Below are positions 24,552-30,683 of a stretch of 43,465 nt of DNA, one piece after another. The stretch covers positions 1 through 43,465 of the forward strand of contig NZ_JAAHHS010000032.1 in assembly GCF_010692395.1 (NCBI RefSeq), given 5' to 3'. How positions within the stretch are numbered: the first letter of the stretch is position 1; every line of letters begins with the position of its first letter. The position numbers and the translations under genes are program-made. This stretch comes from Moorena sp. SIO3H5 (GTDB lineage: Bacteria > Cyanobacteriota > Cyanobacteriia > Cyanobacteriales > Coleofasciculaceae). The notes below the pieces were generated by a model. That model saw nothing but the letters and a program-made list of their open reading frames with translations. It searched no databases and was not told the origin of the DNA.

Positions 24552-24785
24552 ATGGCTGATATTAAGGTTAATGACCTCAAACCTACTGGTGCTGAATTGT
24601 TTTTTGATACTGAAAGTTTCATGAACGATCTCGAATACAACGAAGTTACAGCAGTAGCAGGAGGCGGTACATATGGTTGTGGAATACAAACTGGACCAAT
24701 AATAGTAACAACTGGACCAATAATAGTAACAACTGGACCAATAATAGTAACAACTGGACCAATAATAGTAACAACTGGAAAATAA
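24552..24785 (+). CDS. RiPP precursor peptide G with four identical core repeats
   Basis: A 77-residue peptide; the ATG five codons upstream is rejected because it overlaps the binding site. The leader MADIKVNDLKPTGAELFFD, TESFMNDLEYNEVTAVAGGG is typical. The core TYGCGIQ is followed by four exact TGPIIVT units and TGK. The DNA of the four 21-bp units (24690-24773) is identical, so expansion is recent. Each unit has two Thr available for dehydration, but the whole core has one Cys, so most dehydrated residues would stay as dehydrobutyrine. The result would be a repetitive hydrophobic peptide. Confidence 0.85.
   Translation: MADIKVNDLKPTGAELFFDTESFMNDLEYNEVTAVAGGGTYGCGIQTGPIIVTTGPIIVTTGPIIVTTGPIIVTTGK
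24690..24773 (+). repeat. Four perfect 21-bp tandem repeats within the core of precursor G
   Basis: The unit ACTGGACCAATAATAGTAACA occurs four times without a change, in frame, encoding TGPIIVT each time. The copy number is likely to vary between strains by slippage. Confidence 0.97.
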
Positions 24786-24866
24786 ATCCAATAGAAATGA
24801 TAACACAACCACAACTATCAATCAGTTCCCAGCCCAAGATTCTAGCTTAGCACAGGGAGTAGTCAC

Positions 24867-24903
24867 ACACAAGGCTTCAGCCTAAAGAGCTTCAGCCTTG
24901 TGT
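24867..24903 (+). terminator. Hairpin downstream of precursor G
   Basis: ACACAAGGCT and AGCCTTGTGT form a perfect 10-bp stem around 17 nt. A second hairpin, TCAGGGAGG/CCTCCCTGA, is at 24961-24983. Either could mark the end of the precursor G transcript; neither has a long U-tract. Confidence 0.45.
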
Positions 24904-25000
24904 CAAGTTTCCTGCAGCATAGGTGGCAGCGGTTTCGATACCTGGCACCAGTGGCACAGTTCAGGGAGGTTTAACCTCCCTGAGTCCCAGCAATACGGGT

Positions 25001-25327
25001 TATCCTTGGGCAGTTTTCTATCCTAGGCATTGACCTGGTTGACTGACAAAAGTTTACGAGCGAAGCCCTGAAACTCTCTATAGACAAGGGTTCTAGGGCT
25101 TACAGTAAATGCACTTATGCATTGATCGTTTTGGGCTTCAGATTTTCAGCTTGATCATTTGCCTTCAAGCCTTGCAACTATTGTGCTTCGCAGGGCTCGC
25201 TCGGAGAGTGCTGAAACCCTTATTGAGTAATCGATCTGAAATGTTTTGTCAGTCAACCAGGGCATTGACTTGCAGCATGTTGAGCTCAATGCCAATTCTG
25301 AAAATAGTTACAACTGTTTAGATATAA
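25001..25327 (+). pseudogene. 3'-end remnant of HopA1, remnant 2, split by a MITE
   Basis: TATCCTTGGGCAGTTTTCTA (25001-25020) and, after the insertion, GGCATTGACTTGCAGC, CTCAATGCCAATTCTGAA and TGTTTAGATATAA (25261-25327) match the last ~100 bp of the HopA1 gene at 11893-11984. The element at 25035-25260 divides it. The intact parental gene is 13 kb upstream. Confidence 0.75.
25035..25260 (+). mobile_element. 226-bp MITE with 17-bp perfect inverted ends and 9-bp target duplication
   Basis: The ends CTGGTTGACTGACAAAA (25035-25051) and its exact complement TTTTGTCAGTCAACCAG (25244-25260) are flanked by GGCATTGAC on both sides (25026-25034 and 25261-25269). There is no transposase. A 9-bp duplication and this type of end suggest mobilisation by an IS4-like transposase. 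It landed in an already truncated HopA1 remnant, so it is younger than that duplication. Confidence 0.85.
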
Positions 25328-25363
25328 GGAGTTGAGCCTCCTTCTACGGAACAATAAACAGAA

Positions 25364-25720
25364 AATAATTGAATTATTTGAGTCTTTTAGTCCAAGAGTA
25401 GTCTTGGGCTATTTTTTGTGGTTTTTATCAGCTCCACTAGTTTTGTGGACATAACTAGTTTAGTTGACTCCCTAAATTAGAGAAACGTTAAGTATCAGAC
25501 TACTGGTAAAGGTTATTTATAGGTTAATTATGAGCTATTACTAGGTTGATCAGCAGATAAATACATATAGTTTAGTGACAAAATTGTTTTTGATTTAGCA
25601 TCAATAATCTCTCCAAATAATAGACAGATTAAATTTAATTTAAATAGGATTAAAACAGGAATCAAAAATTACTAATTGATTCCTGAAACAACACACATTC
25701 ATTATTGGAGAAAAATCCAG
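25364..25720 (+). promoter_or_regulatory. Conserved 5' leader block of precursor H (copy 5 of 7)
   Basis: Hairpin at 25388-25417 (TAGTCCAAGA/TCTTGGGCTA with one G-U, then TTTTTT), TCCACTAGTTTTGTGGACAT, AACTAGTTTAGTTGACTCCC, GTGACAAAATTG near 25576, perfect hairpin CAGGAATCAA/TTGATTCCTG (25657-25686) and TTATTGGAG before the ATG. Very similar to copy 4 over its full length. Confidence 0.72.
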
Positions 25721-25897
25721 ATGGCTGATATTAAAGTTAATGATCTCAAACCTGCTGGTGCTGAGTTGTTTGCGGATGATGAAAGTTTTATCAATGAATT
25801 AACCAATGATGAACTTAATATCATTGGCGGTCAAGAACTTGCTGCAGCTGTACTAAGTAGTACACTAAGCATTGCCTGTAATTACCCAACTTGCTAG
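25721..25897 (+). CDS. RiPP precursor peptide H
   Basis: A 58-residue peptide starting at the ATG 13 bp after TTGGAG; the longer frame reaches into the conserved 5' hairpin and is rejected. The leader MADIKVNDLKPAGAELFAD, DESFINELTNDELNIIGG is the family consensus. The core QELAAAVLSSTLSIACNYPTC has two Cys and five Ser/Thr and is the most lantibiotic-like of the set: S-S-T-L-S-I-A-C, then T-C at the end, suit two lanthionine or methyllanthionine rings. Confidence 0.85.
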   Translation: MADIKVNDLKPAGAELFADDESFINELTNDELNIIGGQELAAAVLSSTLSIACNYPTC

Positions 25898-25929
25898 TTA
25901 TGGCGAAGTGGGATTTCTTTGGGGGAACG

Positions 25930-26300
25930 CTCTGGGAAATCCCAGGGAACATGTCACTTATGCAGAACATTTGTACTAAAGCGATAGCCTTCTCATGTGT
26001 TTGAGCTTGCTGTGATAGTATATAGTTCATCTGTTCTGCAACGCCAGACAAGCTCCGAAATCCCAGGAGCAATAAAATAATAAAATTCCCTCCAGTGAGA
26101 AGATGTGGAGGGAGATTAGACATCTCCAGGAATTGCTTTGCAATTCCTGGAGATGTCTTTTGATTAAGTGACGACAAGCGCCTTCAATAACCCCAGTGGG
26201 AATTGGAAGACCAGCTTTCAAGTAATCGTGGTATTTGAGGTAAGCAGTGTTGTTGAGTAAATATCTGGGACAGTTATTCATTGGCTGACGTTTCAATGGA
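25930..26300 (-). pseudogene. Degraded transposase fragment (ISKra4-like)
   Basis: The minus-strand frame 26027-26296 contains LLNNTAYLKYHDYLKAGLPI, PTGVIEGACRHLIKRHLQ. The phrase G-V-I-E-G-A-C-R-H-L-I-K is characteristic of the C-terminal part of ISKra4-family transposases. The frame is short and lacks the rest of the protein, so it is dead. It lies between precursor H and the next remnant and supports past IS activity in the precursor array. Confidence 0.65.
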
Positions 26301-26323
26301 GAAAAGTGAACACAAAGTACTTT

Positions 26324-26392
26324 CGAATTTTGGATGCTGGGTTTGATTTAATCTCCGTCGAATCTCGCGCAGTTGATCCGGTGTTAATTTAA
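26324..26392 (+). pseudogene. 3'-end remnant of an unrecognised gene (copy b)
   Basis: RILDAGFDLISVESRAVD then PVLI and stop; related to copy a at 21540. The shared downstream sequence CTGTATCAACTTAGGA leads into leader copy 6, as copy a leads into leader copy 3. Confidence 0.5.
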
Positions 26393-26449
26393 TTAGAATA
26401 GGGGAAACGTTAACTGTATCAACTTAGGATGAAAATGCCTTAGCTAATT

Positions 26450-26824
26450 GAGAAGTGCTAGAACCTAATCTTAGTCTTGTAGTCCAAGAGTAGTCTTGGG
26501 CTATTTTTTATGGTTTTTCTCAGCTCCACTAGTTTTGTGGACATAACTAGTTTAGTTGATTCGGTAAATTAGAGAGAGGTTAACTATCACAAGACTGGTA
26601 AAGGTGATTTCTAGGTGAATTGTGAGCTATTACTAGGTTAAGTATAGGTTGATCAGCAGATGACTACATTGAATTTAGTGACAAAACTGTTTTTGCTTTA
26701 GCATCAATAAGCTATAAAAATACTAGACACACGAAAATAATTTGAATAGGATTAAAACAGGAATAAAAAATTACTAATTGATTCCTAGTAACGAACACAG
26801 ATTCATTAGTGGATAAAAATCAAG
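26450..26824 (+). promoter_or_regulatory. Conserved 5' leader block of precursor I (copy 6 of 7)
   Basis: Hairpin plus U-tract at 26480-26510, TCCACTAGTTTTGTGGACAT, AACTAGTTTAGTTGATTCGG, GTGACAAAACTG near 26681, hairpin AGGAAT ... ATTCCT (26760-26787, one mismatch inside the stem). The start is preceded by AGTGGATAAAAATC, so the binding site is weaker (GTGGA). Confidence 0.7.
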
Positions 26825-27037
26825 ATGGCTAACATCAAAGTTAATGATCTCAAACCTACTGGTACTGAATTATTTCTTGATACTGAAAGTTTCATGAATG
26901 ATCTAGGAGACGATGAAATGAGCTTACGAGGAGGCGATTGGAGTACATTTAGCGGTGGGTGCGGTTCAGTGCAAGCTGATGAATGGAGTACCTTTAGCAA
27001 TCAGTGCAGGCCTCAGGCTCAAGTTGGGATCAACTGA
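26825..27037 (+). CDS. RiPP precursor peptide I with duplicated WSTFS-x-x-C motif
   Basis: A 70-residue peptide. The leader MANIKVNDLKPTGTELFLD, TESFMNDLGDDEMSLRGG is close to that of G. The core reads DWSTFSGGCGSVQADEWSTF, SNQCRPQAQVGIN, so the unit WSTFSxxC occurs twice. Each unit offers two Ser and one Thr before one Cys, consistent with two equivalent small rings. It lies 142 bp before the second kinase gene. Confidence 0.85.
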   Translation: MANIKVNDLKPTGTELFLDTESFMNDLGDDEMSLRGGDWSTFSGGCGSVQADEWSTFSNQCRPQAQVGIN

Positions 27038-27078
27038 TACTAATTTTAGCACTAATATAATTTAGTTTTTAAAATGTG

Positions 27079-27096
27079 GAGTGGCTACTGCCACTC
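27079..27096 (+). terminator. Small hairpin between precursor I and kinase 2
   Basis: GAGTGGC, loop TACT, GCCACTC: a perfect 7-bp stem without a U-tract. It may separate levels of precursor I and the downstream enzymes. Confidence 0.4.
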
Positions 27097-27179
27097 TGCA
27101 ATTCAAATATCGAATTAAAACAACTTTTTTGTAAGTATAAAAAACTAATTAATTGTCTTAATCAAAAAGGAGTATATAT

Positions 27180-28328
27180 GTGATTATAAATCTTGACTAT
27201 AAAAACTTATTTGGTTACTTAGTTAATACCGATATATGCAATAAATCAGACTTAGAATATCTAAAAATTGATGTTAGCTCTAGCCATAATTTTAATTGGG
27301 TAATAGATTTAACAACAAATGGGGAAAAGATATTTATTAAACAGCGCCCTCATTATAGTAAGCTTTACAGCGACGATAGGATTCGTAAAGAGTGGCATAT
27401 TTATAATTTTTTTAAGTCCGATCAAGATTTAGTGTATGCTTCATCATTAACTCCAGCAGTAATTCATTATGATGATATCAATTCTATACTGATCTACAAA
27501 TGTCCCAATGATTATATTACTTTAGAAAGTTATTACAAAAATCATCAATATTTTCCAAATACCATAGCAAAATTAGTTGGAACTACTTTAGCAAAACTAC
27601 ATTCTGAGACGATGAATTCTCAGGAGTGCCACACTTTCATAACTGAGCTTGATGAAGACAACCTTCGCTACCAACTTCCTTATCCTGATTATCTTTCTGA
27701 GTATCTTTTCAGGTGTCTTGAGCCTGAGAGTTTAAAGAAAACTGCAGTTCAATCTTGGCGATTTATTGGTATTTTTCAAAAATCTGAAGCTGTAAAAAGA
27801 GTAGTTAAAGAGCTTGCGCTTCATCATCGCCACTGCTGCTTAACACATAATAATATTCAATTTAACAAGCTTATAATACCTAAGCAGTGGGAGAAGTTAT
27901 TATCAAAAATAAATTATTCTAATAGGAGCATAATTAAGCTAATTGATTGGGAAGCTTGTAGCTGGGGGGATCCAGCTTGTGATTTAGGAAAAGCAATTGC
28001 TGAATATTTTCTCTTCTGGCTCAACAGTATGATTGTACATCCTGCTATTGAAATGAAAAAATCTATACAGTTAGCCGCGATTCCTCTTGAAGTTGTTCGC
28101 CCTTCAATCGTAGCGATCAAAAATGCTTATATCAATACTTACCCAAAAATTTTAGAAGATTACCCTGAATTCCTTAAGCGGGTCATTCAGTTTGCTGGAC
28201 TTGGTTTGATTTATCAACTACTAACAGAGTTTCAACTTCAGCCAGACCTTGGTATAAGTCACCAGCAACTTTATTTTTATATTGCTTCACAATTGCTGTG
28301 CAAACCAGAAATATTTATGTCGATTTAA
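27180..28328 (+). CDS. RiPP-type kinase-like protein (LxmK/TvaC-like), copy 2, catalytic Asp replaced by Asn
   Basis: A 382-residue paralogue of the kinase at 9293. The GTG start is set by AAGGAG 8 bp upstream and by alignment with copy 1. Lys54 (KIFIKQRPH) and Asp256 (LIDWEACSWGDPACDLG) are kept. The Brenner motif, however, is THNNIQFNKL: His223, Asn224, Asn225 in place of His, Asn, Asp. The general base Asp is thus Asn in this copy, which would cripple ordinary phosphotransfer. It may be a pseudokinase that presents substrate to HopA1 copy 2, or rely on copy 1. It is visibly more AT-rich than copy 1 and has no heptad array before its start, so it is not a very recent duplicate. Confidence 0.8.
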   Translation: MIINLDYKNLFGYLVNTDICNKSDLEYLKIDVSSSHNFNWVIDLTTNGEKIFIKQRPHYSKLYSDDRIRKEWHIYNFFKSDQDLVYASSLTPAVIHYDDINSILIYKCPNDYITLESYYKNHQYFPNTIAKLVGTTLAKLHSETMNSQECHTFITELDEDNLRYQLPYPDYLSEYLFRCLEPESLKKTAVQSWRFIGIFQKSEAVKRVVKELALHHRHCCLTHNNIQFNKLIIPKQWEKLLSKINYSNRSIIKLIDWEACSWGDPACDLGKAIAEYFLFWLNSMIVHPAIEMKKSIQLAAIPLEVVRPSIVAIKNAYINTYPKILEDYPEFLKRVIQFAGLGLIYQLLTEFQLQPDLGISHQQLYFYIASQLLCKPEIFMSI

Positions 28329-28386
28329 TAAATTATTTTTTTTTAACTGAAAGTAAATTATATCAATACAAGTATTAGTAATAAAT

Positions 28387-29496
28387 ATGATAAAATTACC
28401 AAATATTTTACAGTATATCGCTGACAACATTCAAATAGACTTCTCTGAATTTCGCATCAGTTATTCTAACTTTGCTCCTATAGTAACTCCTAATGCTACT
28501 GTGGGGCAGCTTCAAAAAATGTCTCAAGATATCCAGTATTATTACTTAAATTCAAAGTTATTAGAATTTATATATAGCATTTACTTTGAAGGTTCATGTG
28601 TAATTGAAGCAACACCAGTCCTTAAAACGAACGATCAAATTTTAAAAGAAATATCTTCCAAAGAAATAGACTGGGAATTTTACGAACAACTAGATCTAAA
28701 TAATCAAGGTCAAGGTTGGTTTCATCCATCGTTCCACATCATAAGACAAGAAACTGATGGTAGTCTTATCGCAGAATTTGATAACGGTATTTTACGCATC
28801 CAGCGAGAGCGTCATCTACCTTTAGCTTTGCAATCAGCTACTGTCAATGATGCCATAGCTATATTATCACCTTCTAGCTTTATTAATCAAAACAGGTATA
28901 GGGCTACTGGAGATGGCTTTGGTGGTTTACCACCTTCAAAGACTTTCCTTTATACAGTACTGATTTACTTGAATTTCAGTCCTGAAGCAGCCGTTACCGC
29001 TATGAAGTATATAACGACAAAATTGAATGCAATTAAAGTACCATTCATATTCGAGGTGTTACACAACCCTTTAAACTACAGGTTTTATAATTCAGGAGTT
29101 CTTAAATTTTTTTATTACGAATACAATCCCGATATCTACACAAGCTTTATTCTGCCAACATTACAGGCTATTTATAGAGAAAATAAATCTCACTTTCGGA
29201 AAGAAATCCCTATATTTACTAAGAAAATTGCACCTGGTATTGGTTTAGCGGAACGTCCGAATCCTGAAATAAAGTTTAAAAATTTACTAGATTCTGAAGG
29301 TAACTATTGCGAATTTATTGCCAATGCCTTGCTAGAAGCCCATCAAAACGGTGATGAATCCCCAGAAGCTCGAATGAAATATATACTCAAGCAGTTTGAG
29401 AAATACGGAATAGACATCGAGCGTCCCTACCTCAATCCTGGTTCTGAAGATATATACACACCATTGGATGTAACCAACGGTGTGACAGTCAGTTAA
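28387..29496 (+). CDS. HopA1-family protein (LxmY/TvaD-like), copy 2
   Basis: A 369-residue paralogue of the protein at 10872 with the same landmarks: DWEFYEQLDLNNQGQGWFHP, RQETDGSLIAEF, RERHLPLALQSATVNDA, YLNFSPEAAVTAM, LHNPLNYRFYNSGVL, APGIGLAERP and LNPGSEDIYTPLDV. Expected role: elimination of phosphate from phospho-Ser/Thr in a precursor. It lies 58 bp after kinase 2. No Shine-Dalgarno motif precedes the ATG. It is AT-rich like kinase 2. Unlike kinase 2 it shows no obvious loss of conserved blocks, so the pair may be half active. Confidence 0.78.
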   Translation: MIKLPNILQYIADNIQIDFSEFRISYSNFAPIVTPNATVGQLQKMSQDIQYYYLNSKLLEFIYSIYFEGSCVIEATPVLKTNDQILKEISSKEIDWEFYEQLDLNNQGQGWFHPSFHIIRQETDGSLIAEFDNGILRIQRERHLPLALQSATVNDAIAILSPSSFINQNRYRATGDGFGGLPPSKTFLYTVLIYLNFSPEAAVTAMKYITTKLNAIKVPFIFEVLHNPLNYRFYNSGVLKFFYYEYNPDIYTSFILPTLQAIYRENKSHFRKEIPIFTKKIAPGIGLAERPNPEIKFKNLLDSEGNYCEFIANALLEAHQNGDESPEARMKYILKQFEKYGIDIERPYLNPGSEDIYTPLDVTNGVTVS

Positions 29497-29570
29497 TAAC
29501 TAGACATCAAAACTATCCCCTTGCTAAAGGAGATTCAAGGCAGTATTAATTTAGTTAGAAGTTCTAGTTA

Positions 29571-29924
29571 TCAATTGGAACTTAGGCTACTACCTTCAAG
29601 TTCCTTAACAACTTCAACTTCCCCAATCTCTCCCTTCAACCACCCACTAAACAAATCAGACATAATCTCAGACCGCAACTTCCCATCCAATTCCGATTTA
29701 ACAATCTCCTCCACCAAAATCAGATGCACTCCCTTAGAACTCACAATCGGCTTAAGCAACTGTGGCGGCTCAGCAGCAAAAACAGCAGCAGAAATTTCCG
29801 GCTTAAACTCGTGACGCTTAACTATTCCCCGATATCCTCCAGAGCGGCGTAACTCAGTATCCTGGATATATTCGTGGGCAATCTCATAGAAACTTGTCTC
29901 TCCTTCATCAAACTGGTAGAAAAT
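29571..29924 (-). pseudogene. Truncated copy of the parvulin-like gene (3' part only), remnant 2
   Basis: The minus strand reads EGETSFYEIAHEYIQDTELR, GGYRGIVKRHEFKPEISAA, SSKGVHLILVEEIVKSEL, GEIGEVEVVKELEGSSLSS, nearly identical to the C-terminal part of the gene at 32304-33065. Homology ends after CTCCTTCATC, and TGGTAGAAAATAATTTT of leader copy 7 follows at once, the same junction as remnant 1 (20383). There is no N-terminal part and no start, so it is not a gene. Confidence 0.82.
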
Positions 29925-30271
29925 AATTTTAGTCTTGTAGTCCAAGAGTAGTCTTGGACTATTTTTTGTGGTTTTTATCAGCTCCACTAGTTTTGTGGAC
30001 ATAACTAGTTTAGTTGATTCCGTAAATTAGAGAGAAGTTAACTATAATAATACCGGTAAAGATAATTGATCGTGAAATGATGAGCTATTACTAGGTTGAT
30101 TAGCAGATTACTACATCTAATTTTGTGACAAAAATGGTTTTACTTTAGCATTAATAAGCTGTAAAAATACTAGACAAACGAAATTAATTTGAATAGGATT
30201 AAGACAGGAATCAAAAATTACTAATTGATTCCTGGTAACGAACACAGATTCATTAGTGGAGAAAAAATCAA
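29915..30271 (+). promoter_or_regulatory. Conserved 5' leader block of precursor J (copy 7 of 7)
   Basis: Hairpin TAGTCCAAGA-GTAG-TCTTGGACTA plus TTTTTT at 29938-29965 (perfect, as in copy 1), TCCACTAGTTTTGTGGACAT, AACTAGTTTAGTTGATTCCG, GTGACAAAAATGG near 30125, perfect hairpin CAGGAATCAA/TTGATTCCTG (30206-30235), then GTGGAG before the ATG. Confidence 0.72.
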
Positions 30272-30427
30272 ATGGCTAACATCAAAGTTAATCAACTTCA
30301 ATCTGAAAAAACAACTGACGAAATCATCGACTTAAAGGCTAAAGCTGACGATTCACCAGAATTTAAAGCTTTTACAACTGTGCGTGGTGGTCATATGGCA
30401 TGTTTTATATGGTCTCTTAATCTATAG
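30272..30427 (+). CDS. RiPP precursor peptide J
   Basis: A 51-residue peptide translated directly from the sequence. The leader MANIKVNQLQSEKTTDEIID, LKAKADDSPEFKAFTTVRGG keeps the first seven residues and the Gly-Gly, but its middle is unlike the others (no ELFxDxESF). The core is only 11 residues, HMACFIWSLNL, with one Cys and one Ser in the order Cys-then-Ser, so one small ring is possible at most. It lies behind leader copy 7, which supports it as a real gene. Confidence 0.7.
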   Translation: MANIKVNQLQSEKTTDEIIDLKAKADDSPEFKAFTTVRGGHMACFIWSLNL

Positions 30428-30683
30428 TAAAATTTAAGAGTGTGTAAACTAGTTCTTAAAAAACAATTCAATGTGAAATTTTGAACTATTTTTACACCTT
30501 TTTAACAGTGACATAGTTAATTATATTAACTAATGTCACTGTGTCAATATAATATTTTTTGAGACTAGTATAGCAAGGCAAAAGTAAAAAGTATGTAGTT
30601 GACTTTTGGCCTAGTTAACATGGTCGCGTTATTTCCCTATTAAGGTACTAGCTTCTTTGTTATAAAAATCAAAATAAAATTCT
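30428..30683 (+). other. Intergenic between precursor J and the TPR gene
   Basis: AT-rich. TTAATTATATTAACTAATG gives a weak AT palindrome near 30510, and GCAAGGCAAAAG is a single heptad-like unit at 30573. I see no gene and no clear binding site before the TPR ATG. Confidence 0.4.

Noticed and set aside
24534..24837. Minus-strand ORFs opposite precursor G (Tyr/Leu/Val repeats)
   Set aside because: They are the antisense reading of the four 21-bp core repeats; the plus strand has the leader, the binding site and the conserved upstream block.
25109..25321. Plus-strand ORF of 70 codons
   Set aside because: It lies inside the 226-bp MITE and runs into the HopA1 remnant; there is no support as a gene.
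29521..29814. Plus-strand ORF of 97 codons
   Set aside because: It is antisense to the parvulin-like remnant, whose minus-strand reading matches the intact gene at 32304.
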